Positions 32,127 to 39,273 of a stretch of 57,130 nucleotides of DNA are shown here, piece by piece. Under the pieces are notes generated by a model. That model saw only the letters and a program-made list of their open reading frames with translations. It was not told where the DNA came from and searched no databases. How positions within the stretch are numbered: position 1 is the first letter of the stretch; the number at the start of each line of letters is the position of its first letter. The stretch is from JACOWB01 sp964373665. GTDB taxonomy: Archaea; Aenigmatarchaeota; Aenigmatarchaeia; CG10238-14; SCSR01. The stretch is from NCBI GenBank assembly GCA_964373665.1, contig CAYJVM010000004.1, positions 1 to 57,130 of the forward strand. Reading direction: 5' to 3'. The position numbers and the translations under genes are program-made.

Positions 32127-32747
32127 ATGAGAGACGATATATTAAAAGCATTGCAGTCGCTAAGGAATGCGCAAGACAAAAGGAACTTTACGCAGAGTAT
32201 TGACCTTATCGTCACGTTCAAAGAGATCGACCTCAAAAAACCAGAGAGCAAGTTTTCGGAAGACCTTGTTTTGCCGCATGGAAGGGGTAGGGATGCGCAG
32301 GTTGTTGTTTTTTCCGACAACTTGAATGGGCTGGATTGCGATATCTTGGGCGGCGCCGACATACAGAAACTGGCAACTGACAAGAGGAATGCCAAGAAAA
32401 TGGGAAACAAGACCGACTTTTTCCTTTCTGAAGCTCAATTGATGCCAGTTATAGGCAAGGCGTTGGGTCAGGTTCTTGCGCCCAGAAATAAGATGCCAAA
32501 AGTTATAGCGGGGGATCCCAAAAGGCTTGTCGCCAATTATAAAAAGAGTGTGAGGCTGGTTGTCAAATCCGCTCCCGTAGTTCAGTGCACTGTAGGCAAG
32601 GAAGACATGAAAGACGATTTGATAGTTGACAACGTAGCAGAAATACTCAAGTTTTTGGAATCAAAATTGCCGCGGGGAAGGCAGAACATTGGGAAGGCGC
32701 TTTTGAAGTTTACTATGGGCACACCAGTGAAAATAGGGGTGAATTGA
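32127..32747 (+). CDS. rpl1: Ribosomal protein L1
   Basis: A 206-residue protein of the L1 stalk. Blocks include RNFTQSIDLIVTFKEIDLKK, LPHGRGRDAQVVVFSD, AQLMPVIGKALGQVLAPRNKMP and the C-terminal FTMGTPVKI. It starts at ATG 32127 after GGAGGGTG; a GTG at 32121 is in frame. First gene of L1-L10-L12, divergent from rps13. Confidence 0.97.
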   Translation: MRDDILKALQSLRNAQDKRNFTQSIDLIVTFKEIDLKKPESKFSEDLVLPHGRGRDAQVVVFSDNLNGLDCDILGGADIQKLATDKRNAKKMGNKTDFFLSEAQLMPVIGKALGQVLAPRNKMPKVIAGDPKRLVANYKKSVRLVVKSAPVVQCTVGKEDMKDDLIVDNVAEILKFLESKLPRGRQNIGKALLKFTMGTPVKIGVN

Positions 32748-33490
32748 TGGCGAGTAAATCTAAAGAAAAGGAGCTCCAGTCGCTGAAGCAGCTTTTGGCC
32801 AGCCATAAAACTGTGGGTCTTGTTGATATGATTAAGATGCCGACGAAGCAGCTACAAGAAATCAAGAAAACATTGGGCGATGAAGCGATTATAAAAATCG
32901 GTAAAAAGTCTTTAATCCAAATGGCCATCAAGGAATCGAAATTCAGTGATTTGACGGACAAGCTGCCGAAGCAACCTGCGATAATATTTTCCAATTCTGA
33001 GCCTTTCTCAATTTTCAAGAAAATAAATTCGATGAGATTCAAAACATATGCGAAGGAAGGGGATATTGCGCTTTACGACGTAGCAGTCCAGCCAGGCCCG
33101 ACTGAATTGTTGCCCGGCCCGGCTATCAGCGAGCTTCAGAAGGTGGGAATAATAGCTGGTGTTGAAGGTGGGAAGATTGCTGTGAAAAAGGCTTCGACAG
33201 TTCTGAAGAAGGATGTTGTGATTTCCAAGGAAGTTGCCAGCGTTCTCAGGAAACTGAAGGTGCAGACAGCGGAAGTGAAGCTGAAGGTAGAGTCATTCTA
33301 TGACGGCATATTGTACCCTAAAGATGCATTAGAACTGGTTGAGACATATCCTAATAGGTTAAGGGATATAATCAGGGAAGACTTGACATTTTCCATCACA
33401 ATTGGTTATCCGACAAGGGAAAACATTAAATACTTGATATCGAAAGTAAATCAACAGGAAAAATCTCTGGAAACTAGATTGGTGAAATAA
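32747..33490 (+). CDS. rpl10: Ribosomal protein L10 (P0), short form
   Basis: A 247-residue protein that anchors L12 dimers to the stalk. RNA-binding N-domain blocks are LKQLLASHKTVGLVDMIKMP, LGDEAIIKIGKKSLIQMA and PAIIFSNSEPFSIFKKINSM. The archaeal insertion domain (VQPGPTELLPGPAISELQKVG, GGKIAVKKASTVLKKDVVI) is present. The protein stops soon after SKVNQQEKSLETRLVK. It lacks most of the long C-terminal helical spine and acidic tail seen in archaeal L10s of 330 or so residues, so fewer L12 sites are likely. It overlaps rpl1 (TGATG). Confidence 0.93.
   Translation: MASKSKEKELQSLKQLLASHKTVGLVDMIKMPTKQLQEIKKTLGDEAIIKIGKKSLIQMAIKESKFSDLTDKLPKQPAIIFSNSEPFSIFKKINSMRFKTYAKEGDIALYDVAVQPGPTELLPGPAISELQKVGIIAGVEGGKIAVKKASTVLKKDVVISKEVASVLRKLKVQTAEVKLKVESFYDGILYPKDALELVETYPNRLRDIIREDLTFSITIGYPTRENIKYLISKVNQQEKSLETRLVK
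33194..33250 (+). repeat. 57-bp exact inverted copy inside rpl10 (copy 2)
   Basis: Identical to 31323-31379 read on the minus strand. It encodes STVLKKDVVISKEVASVLR. This copy is the likely donor, because the sequence belongs to the L10 fold. Confidence 0.95.
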
Positions 33491-33787
33491 ATGATGGAGT
33501 TAAGAGCCGCATTAATATTACATGAAAGCAAGCATGAGATTAATGAAGGGAATGTAAAGAAGATTTTGGAGAGTGCTGGAGCTCAAGTTGATGATGCAAA
33601 GGTCAAGGCGCTTGTTGCAAGTCTTGAAGGAGTAAATATCGATGATGCTTTAAAGGAATCTGTTTCTTTTGGCGCGGCCGCGCCTGCAGCTGGTGCAACT
33701 GAGAAGAAGGAAGAGAAGAAAGACGTGGAAGAAGATGCCAAGGCGGCCGAGCAAGCATCTGCTGGATTAAGTTCATTGTTCGGTTAG
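33491..33787 (+). CDS. rpl12: Ribosomal protein L12 (P1-like)
   Basis: A 98-residue archaeal L12: MELRAALILHESKHEINEGN N-terminal dimer helix, VKALVASLEGVNIDDALKES, an Ala/Gly/Glu-rich hinge and the conserved C-terminal LSSLFG tail that contacts elongation factors. It begins one base after rpl10's stop; a second ATG follows immediately. Confidence 0.96.
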   Translation: MMELRAALILHESKHEINEGNVKKILESAGAQVDDAKVKALVASLEGVNIDDALKESVSFGAAAPAAGATEKKEEKKDVEEDAKAAEQASAGLSSLFG

Positions 33788-34031
33788 ATTTTCCCACAAA
33801 GTGATATTAAATCAGATATAAACTTGTTTGAATATTCATAAAGATCCATTTGTTGGATTATACACTGGCACTACTAATCCTAATTTTAATAGGAATTGGT
33901 AAGTATGTGCTTGAAGTCACCGAGCGGTAGACCGATATGTGATATCATTTGATTGCTGTATTTGGTGTTATACTTAAATTGTTGAATCTAAAAACAAGCA
34001 ACTTTAAGAACTTTACTGGGTAACGAATTTT
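33788..34031 (+). other. Spacer with a possible 25-residue membrane peptide frame
   Basis: The 244-base spacer is AT-rich. A TTG-started frame (33853-33930) encodes a peptide with one hydrophobic stretch (LALLILILIGIGKYVLEV). There is no convincing ribosome-binding site. It could be a micro-protein or chance. Nothing else is seen. Confidence 0.25.
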
Positions 34032-34652
34032 ATGCAGCGATTACTAGATTTAGGCGAGAAAATAAATGACGTGAAATTAAGGCAAAATGTCATTGAACTT
34101 ATCAAAAATCCTGAACTATCCAACCCTAATTTCAAGAAATATCCGAAGGAAGACTTGGAGAATGTGAAGACGCCGTTTTCTGTGGGCGATGCTGGAATCG
34201 CAATCAGGGAGGTTGTGAATCACACAGTCACTAATACAGAACTGTGTATTAGTATAGCCGAAATTTTTGAGAAGAACTATGGAATTAAGGTAGACAAAGA
34301 TGTTCTGGTCGCTGGTTCATTGCTTCATGACATAATGAAAGTCTATGAATGGAGAATTGATGAGGATGGCGATCCAGTTCCAACAGGACTCAAGATGGAC
34401 CACGTTTTTCTAGGTGTTGCAGAGCTGTATGCAAGAGGATTCCCTGAAGAGGTAATACAAATTGTAGCGTCGACAAGAGGCGATAGTTCTGCACCGAAGA
34501 GTATAGAGGCTTTGATTATGCACCATGTCGACACTTTGACTTCTGTTACCGAGTTTCTTGCGAACGTAAAGCCGAAGAAGCAACAGATGCCTGTGATAGT
34601 TCTGGACGAGGAGACATTCAAGAAAATGAAAGAGTCCGAAGGGAAGGAATAA
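34032..34652 (+). CDS. HD-domain phosphohydrolase
   Basis: A 206-residue protein. The HD signature is NHTVTN (first His), LVAGSLLHDIMKVYEW (HD doublet), MDHVFLG and IEALIMHHVDTLTSV (final His-Asp). Metal-dependent phosphohydrolases of this size act on nucleotides or cyclic nucleotides. No specificity can be assigned. It is 82 bases upstream of a DHH protein. Confidence 0.88.
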   Translation: MQRLLDLGEKINDVKLRQNVIELIKNPELSNPNFKKYPKEDLENVKTPFSVGDAGIAIREVVNHTVTNTELCISIAEIFEKNYGIKVDKDVLVAGSLLHDIMKVYEWRIDEDGDPVPTGLKMDHVFLGVAELYARGFPEEVIQIVASTRGDSSAPKSIEALIMHHVDTLTSVTEFLANVKPKKQQMPVIVLDEETFKKMKESEGKE

Positions 34653-34734
34653 GTATTTGTGGGTTTAAATTCCGCGCCAATCCATCTAGTCTTCAGACTC
34701 GTTAGTATTATTAGATTGATGTTTAACTTTATTT

Positions 34735-35835
34735 ATGGAAAAGTTGATATCGGAAACTTTAAAGCCTGGTTTACAATTCATCAACATCATCAAACCAAAG
34801 GACAGGGTAGCGATTATACACGGGCATGACAACGACAGTATATGCTCGGCTGCCATAATCTACAAGCTTTTGAAGAATATGCACGGTATCGAAAGTGACT
34901 TGTTGGTGTCTGACTTGAATTCGGAGGTCACAGAAAGTGTTCTCGTGGGGATAAGGAGGATGAAGTCAAAGCATGTCATCATTGTTGACATAGGATCTGT
35001 CGGTGTCACGATCTTGACAGAGCTAAGAAAAACCGCGGAAATTCTTATTATCGACCATCATATGCCAAAAGGCTATGTGAAGATTTCTTACGTGAATCCA
35101 CGAATACACGACAAGGAGGCTTACATACCTGCAACTTACCTCTGCTACAAACTTTATGAGAACTATCTTGATGTAAAGGGTATTTTGTGGATTGCTGGGA
35201 TTGGGACTTTATCCGATATGGGATTGAAAAATTGCAATGACTTGTTTGAGGCGATAAAGAAGGGTGAAAAGGAATTGATTGGCGACAATGAGAACGTTGA
35301 TGAAAAGCTTTTCGACAATGCGCTTCTTGGGAAACTGGCAAAAATTTTTGATAGCGGAAGGAGCGTGGATGGTATTGATGGTGCTGTGGTTGCATTGAAA
35401 GCATTGCTCAAGTCTGGAACTTACCAAGACGCATTGTCCGGTAAAAATGCTGAAGCCGAGAAGCTTTTGAAATTCCATATCAAGTCGGAGAAAGAGTTCG
35501 ACAGACTTGTGAAGGATTTTGAGAAACGTAAGAAACGTGTTAAGAACCTTGTTTTGTATGAAGTGAAATCTAAACTTAACATGAAGTCTCCTCTGGCGAC
35601 ATTCCTATCAAAGTTGATGAAGAACGAAGTTTTGGTCATTTATCAAAAGTCTGGCAAACAGATTGAAGTGAGTTTTAGACGCGGGCTTGCGTCAAAGACT
35701 GATCTGGCGCAGCTTTCTGCAAGATCGGTTCAAGGACTGCCAAATTCCAACGGCGGCGGGCATATACAAGCTGCTGGTGCAAGATTTGATAGAAACTACT
35801 TGAGCAAGTTTTTGCGGAATTTGAAATCTTTTTAA
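34735..35835 (+). CDS. DHH-family phosphoesterase (RecJ/GAN-like)
   Basis: A 366-residue archaeal RecJ-like protein. Motif I is AIIHGHDNDS (HDxD), motif II VIIVDIG (Asp), motif III IIDHHMPKG (DHH), and the DHHA1 domain carries SFRRGL and GGGHIQAAGARF. Motif I has Asn between the acidic residues (D-N-D). Such proteins are exonucleases or GINS partners (GAN), though the short length also allows a nanoRNase-like role. Confidence 0.9.
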   Translation: MEKLISETLKPGLQFINIIKPKDRVAIIHGHDNDSICSAAIIYKLLKNMHGIESDLLVSDLNSEVTESVLVGIRRMKSKHVIIVDIGSVGVTILTELRKTAEILIIDHHMPKGYVKISYVNPRIHDKEAYIPATYLCYKLYENYLDVKGILWIAGIGTLSDMGLKNCNDLFEAIKKGEKELIGDNENVDEKLFDNALLGKLAKIFDSGRSVDGIDGAVVALKALLKSGTYQDALSGKNAEAEKLLKFHIKSEKEFDRLVKDFEKRKKRVKNLVLYEVKSKLNMKSPLATFLSKLMKNEVLVIYQKSGKQIEVSFRRGLASKTDLAQLSARSVQGLPNSNGGGHIQAAGARFDRNYLSKFLRNLKSF

Positions 35836-35858
35836 CTTTTTCTACACTTCTGTAAAGT

Positions 35859-36494
35859 ATGAAATTGTTTGCGTCTGATTTGCATGGAACAATAGTTTTC
35901 AACGACGAAGGTACACGTAGGGCTGTTAACGGAGCTTTGGAAAGTATGGGCTTGGAGGGAGATGTATCACTTCAGCTTATTAGAGAAGCTATGGGTCTTC
36001 CATGGAGTGATTACTTTACAAGTTTGTTTCCTGATGCAGAAGAAGGTGACATTAAAACATTTGTTGGGACAGTAAGAGAATTATCTAGATTGTATGAAAA
36101 CCGATATGAACGACTGATGTATCATGCTGCTGATGTACTTGCCGAGATCAAGTCGATGGGCTACAGAGTTGCTGTTGTGTCAATCTCCACACGACCAGCG
36201 ATAGAACGGTCCTTAAATCGGCATGGTCTTTCAAATTTAGTTGACGACGTGCTTGGTGTAGACGAGTCGATGGTAGGTGGATATGATATAGCCTGGCACA
36301 AAAGCAGACAACTTAGGGAATATATACAAAGAATGGATGCGGACAGATCTATTATGATAGGTGATAGAGAAGAAGACGTTGCGGCTGGATTATCCGCGGG
36401 TGCGATGACAATATACTTTAATCGAAGTGGTAGGTCAAATCCGCGTGCGATGTACTCTGTAAAAGACTGGAGAGAAGTTCTGCCGTTAGTTTGA
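35859..36494 (+). CDS. HAD-superfamily hydrolase
   Basis: A 211-residue HAD protein: ASDLHGTIVF (motif I; nucleophile Asp7), VAVVSISTR (motif II Ser), WHKSRQLREYI (Lys, motif III) and SIMIGDREEDVAAG (motif IV). Position +2 of motif I is His rather than the usual Asp acid/base, so phosphatase chemistry may be altered. It is just downstream of the DHH gene. Confidence 0.85.
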   Translation: MKLFASDLHGTIVFNDEGTRRAVNGALESMGLEGDVSLQLIREAMGLPWSDYFTSLFPDAEEGDIKTFVGTVRELSRLYENRYERLMYHAADVLAEIKSMGYRVAVVSISTRPAIERSLNRHGLSNLVDDVLGVDESMVGGYDIAWHKSRQLREYIQRMDADRSIMIGDREEDVAAGLSAGAMTIYFNRSGRSNPRAMYSVKDWREVLPLV

Positions 36495-36656
36495 CTTTTA
36501 TAGGCATTAAACAAGAATTTGAGCGAGAATAAAGCAAAATAAGCCTTTTTAATAACAAAACAAAGCTTAGAATCCCTTCTTCACAAAATATGTGGGAAAT
36601 GTACTCCTCCGAAAGACAGGTATGTCAGTTTGACGAAATAATTACTGGTGCTTTAA

Positions 36657-36848
36657 ATGAAATGTTTCAAGTGTGGATCGATGAGGATGATGAAGTTTAT
36701 TGACGGCTTTAGCCAGAAAAGGGTGTTTTGCAGGGGCTGTTCGGGTAGCTTTTTAGAGTTCCCTGTGTTGGCATTCGGTGATCAGAAAAAGCTGGGTGAT
36801 TTCAACAACAGCCACTATAACACAAAGGCTATAATTAAGCACTTTTGA
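36657..36848 (+). CDS. Zinc-ribbon micro-protein (63 aa)
   Basis: MKCFKCGSMRMMKF and VFCRGCSGSFLEF carry two CxxC knuckles 21 residues apart, in a 63-residue protein with a charged tail. First of three tandem small genes (36.6-37.1 kb), the other two of which start after an AGGTGAT ribosome-binding site. Function unknown. Confidence 0.6.
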   Translation: MKCFKCGSMRMMKFIDGFSQKRVFCRGCSGSFLEFPVLAFGDQKKLGDFNNSHYNTKAIIKHF

Positions 36849-36860
36849 AGAGGTGATGAT

Positions 36861-36974
36861 ATGAAAGAAATTGCAACGATAAGTAAGACATTCCTGATCG
36901 ACAGAGACCAACGTAAGGTCAGAATCAACTACGTCGGAAAAGGAAGAATGTATGGATGTCTAGTTCCAGTATAG
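36861..36974 (+). CDS. Micro-protein (37 aa), second of a tandem trio
   Basis: ATG 36861 follows AGGTGATGAT, a good ribosome-binding site. The product is MKEIATISKTFLIDRDQRKV and a short GKGRMYGC tail with one Cys, beta-strand-like. It is 12 bases after the first zinc micro-protein and 9 before the third. Confidence 0.5.
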   Translation: MKEIATISKTFLIDRDQRKVRINYVGKGRMYGCLVPV

Positions 36975-36983
36975 GTGATTGCA

Positions 36984-37088
36984 ATGACCGCGAACTGTAT
37001 AATATGTGGGAGCAGTCATATGGATCTAGTTAGAAATTGTCTGGTAAGGTGTCCGTCATGCGGTTTTTTGGAGGGGAGTTGTTCCTAG
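36984..37088 (+). CDS. Zinc-ribbon micro-protein (34 aa)
   Basis: Preceded by AGGTGATT, this 34-residue protein has NCIICG and RCPSCG knuckles 15 residues apart. It ends 22 bases before the end of the HisB-like gene on the opposite strand, and a T-rich tract (CTTTTTTT-like) follows, probably terminating both. Confidence 0.55.
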   Translation: MTANCIICGSSHMDLVRNCLVRCPSCGFLEGSCS

Positions 37089-37109
37089 TCCTTATCCTCC
37101 TTTCTTTTT

Positions 37110-37718
37110 TTATAATGAGCCTTTCGTGCTCGGAACTTCTGTGTACCCTTCTAGTCGCCTAGTCGCATCATAAACTGTTCTACCGAATAATTTACCCAGG
37201 AGCTCTACTTGGTGGTGTGGATCCCAGCCAGATGTTCTGGCATAAATGTCTATCCCGCCTTCTCTTGCCAGTCCTTGAAGGACATGATATACCATGGCAT
37301 ATGAAAGAGGGTCTATTCTTTCCAAGTCTTTAGATTCGAAATCAGAGTATCCGCGACCGCTCAAATCTATAGCCATTTCACCAACATTGCCTTCAAATGG
37401 CCATTTTAGATAGCTAACTCGACTGATTCCCACCTTATCGCCAAATGCTGACCTGTAAGCACCACCTAATGCCAACGACGTATCTTCGTATAAATGGTGA
37501 ACAAGTCCGTCCTTGCATGTCGCTGTGCCTGAGATATCTTGGTGCCCATGCCTAGCTACCTGATTAAGAAAATGGTTGAATAAAGCCAATGTTCTTGGTG
37601 ACTCTTCAGTTCGTCCGTCTATCACCAAGTCATATATGCCTTGGCCATCCATATTAACCTTTAATTGAATTTCAACTTCATGCGTATCCCTATGTACTTC
37701 GCCGGTTCTATCTACCAT
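37110..37718 (-). CDS. HisB-like (imidazoleglycerol-phosphate dehydratase fold) protein
   Basis: A 202-residue protein that follows HisB end to end: an N-terminal VDRTGEVHRDTHEVEIQLKV repeat-domain strand, NHFLNQVARHGHQD (His in the first metal site), VHHLYEDTSLALGGAY (HHxxED), GISRVSYLKWPF, DLSGRGYSDFE and SGWDPHHQVELLGKLFG (HHxxE). The metal-ligand motifs are retained although the surrounding sequence has diverged. No other his gene is in the window. It is the last gene of a five-gene operon with ribosyltransferases, so its substrate may not be the histidine intermediate. ATG 37718 follows GTGGTG. Confidence 0.75.
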   Translation of the reverse strand: MVDRTGEVHRDTHEVEIQLKVNMDGQGIYDLVIDGRTEESPRTLALFNHFLNQVARHGHQDISGTATCKDGLVHHLYEDTSLALGGAYRSAFGDKVGISRVSYLKWPFEGNVGEMAIDLSGRGYSDFESKDLERIDPLSYAMVYHVLQGLAREGGIDIYARTSGWDPHHQVELLGKLFGRTVYDATRRLEGYTEVPSTKGSL

Positions 37719-37760
37719 AAACACCACTAGAGAAATAAAGTTTTTAGTATCTATAAATAT

Positions 37761-38228
37761 TTATAGTGCAGGAAGATTTGCGTTCTGCAATTTCTCCTTA
37801 AGTTTCTCTCTCAAGTCCGTTATGTCTCTAAATTTTACAATGTGTGCATTTGTTATACCATTCAAGGCTGGATACATCATACTCACGTTTTCATTCTCGT
37901 TTATTAGGATTATGACTTGCTTCTTTAGCACAGACGCCCACCCAAGCTCTATGTTGACACCTACACTTTCCTCAGGATAAGCAATCATCAAATCTGATTT
38001 CTTGATTTCTTCCAGAGACTTTTTACCTATATATTCTTCAGATAGCTTCGTCTTTCCCCAGTGATGCAAATCCCTATGAGGGAAAAATGTTTCTATCCCA
38101 AAGGACCTAACCAAAGAATCGATGGAATTAAGGAAATTTATGAAAGCCGTGTCTACTATCTGGCCTTTATGTGGACTGTTTTGATTGGATGATTTTTTTG
38201 TATACGGGGCTGATATGAATGCTTTCAC
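37761..38228 (-). CDS. Nucleoside 2-deoxyribosyltransferase-like protein
   Basis: A 155-residue protein: MKAFISAPYTKKSSNQN (N-terminal loop), ETFFPHRDLHHWGKTKLSEEYIG, IKKSDLMIAYPEESVGVNIELGWASVLKKQVI with a catalytic-type Glu in the G-V-N-I-E-L-G-W segment, and a C-terminal helix. The family transfers deoxyribose between bases or hydrolyses N-glycosidic bonds of nucleoside monophosphates. It adjoins the downstream partner of the operon with no gap. Confidence 0.8.
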   Translation of the reverse strand: MKAFISAPYTKKSSNQNSPHKGQIVDTAFINFLNSIDSLVRSFGIETFFPHRDLHHWGKTKLSEEYIGKKSLEEIKKSDLMIAYPEESVGVNIELGWASVLKKQVIILINENENVSMMYPALNGITNAHIVKFRDITDLREKLKEKLQNANLPAL

Positions 38229-38678
38229 TTAAACACCATTAAGATCGACTAGTCTTCCCTCCAAATATTCCCAGACTTTGTTTGACGGGGATGGTGTGGT
38301 GTAAAGTACGCGTCTAGCTCCTTGACCCAAAGCTTGTTGTGTATATGTTCCAGCTCTTGGATTGAAATGAACGTCCACTAAAATAGCCGTTTTATCCTGC
38401 ATATCGCTTGATGGAAATTCTTCCAATTCACGATCATCACTTCTTTCCCTAATGACGTCACTATATATCACACTACATCCCCGAGTTTGCAACGCCTGTA
38501 GTAAAACAGAACCATATAAATTCGGCGGCAAACATTTGTCTTGTATTCCTAAAATTACCACTCTTTCATTTGGAGCAGACCTACTACTATACACACTTGA
38601 AACATATCTCGCAAATACTCTTGCGGGTTCTGCGATTACTCTTTGATAAAATTCCATGTCAGGAAACGATAGAACCAT
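38229..38678 (-). CDS. Degenerate type I phosphoribosyltransferase-like protein
   Basis: A 149-residue protein. The strand-loop-helix ILVDVHFNPRAGTYTQQALGQGARRVLYTTP occupies the place of the PRPP-binding loop of type I enzymes, but the acidic pair is reduced (VDV) and the loop is unusual (HFNPRAGTY). An earlier strand VVILGIQDKCLPPNLYGSVL fits the Rossmann core. It overlaps neither neighbour: 4 bases after the better PRTase, 0 before the deoxyribosyltransferase. A heteromer with the neighbouring PRTase is plausible. Confidence 0.55.
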   Translation of the reverse strand: MVLSFPDMEFYQRVIAEPARVFARYVSSVYSSRSAPNERVVILGIQDKCLPPNLYGSVLLQALQTRGCSVIYSDVIRERSDDRELEEFPSSDMQDKTAILVDVHFNPRAGTYTQQALGQGARRVLYTTPSPSNKVWEYLEGRLVDLNGV

Positions 38679-38682
38679 TATA

Positions 38683-39273
38683 TCATCTCATTGCAATTAA
38701 TGGAAGTTCTTCATATGGCAGCACCAAAGGGCTTACCAAGCTAGCATGTTCGGTATATGCAGTAGGAAGTTTCAATTCAGCAAAACCTTCCATTGCGGCT
38801 GGTATGACTTGATCTAAGTTTAATTCGCCCCGATTATCTATAGCCCAAATAATCCCGCCTTTCATAGCTTGTCCTGTATAACCAACCCAATCATCAAGTA
38901 TCACAGCGCTTCTCTTTATTACAAAGTCTACGGGTTCTACTCTTCTAAAGCTTCTCCCATAGATGCTATTTATCTGAGTCTGACCATGCTCAAGATTTCT
39001 CCTTACCATATCTCCCTTGCATCCAAGCCCAGAAACAGCTCTGTACTCCCCGCTACTAAAGTCGTTGACTGGCAAGTCATACCGCTTGAAATTCAAGCCT
39101 ATTCCATACTCTCCATTCACTTGCTCAATTAGATCCGCTATTCGTGCTCCTCCCCAACCTAAAGGAAAGAGGAAAAACTGTGAGTTTCCATGATAATCCA
39201 TAATCCGCGAAGCTAGTCTGTATGCGTCTTCTGACGATGGGAGATTATTGCCACTATTCACCATATGTTTCAC
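38683..39273 (-). CDS. Phosphoribosyltransferase-like protein (type I)
   Basis: A 196-residue protein: FFLFPLGWGGARIADLIEQV (nucleotide-binding start), then SAVILDDWVGYTGQAMKGGI, which reads as the PRPP-binding loop (ILDD followed by a TG turn). It probably uses PRPP to ribosylate a base, or releases it. It overlaps the regulator gene by 20 bases, so expression is coupled. Confidence 0.75.
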   Translation of the reverse strand: MKHMVNSGNNLPSSEDAYRLASRIMDYHGNSQFFLFPLGWGGARIADLIEQVNGEYGIGLNFKRYDLPVNDFSSGEYRAVSGLGCKGDMVRRNLEHGQTQINSIYGRSFRRVEPVDFVIKRSAVILDDWVGYTGQAMKGGIIWAIDNRGELNLDQVIPAAMEGFAELKLPTAYTEHASLVSPLVLPYEELPLIAMR

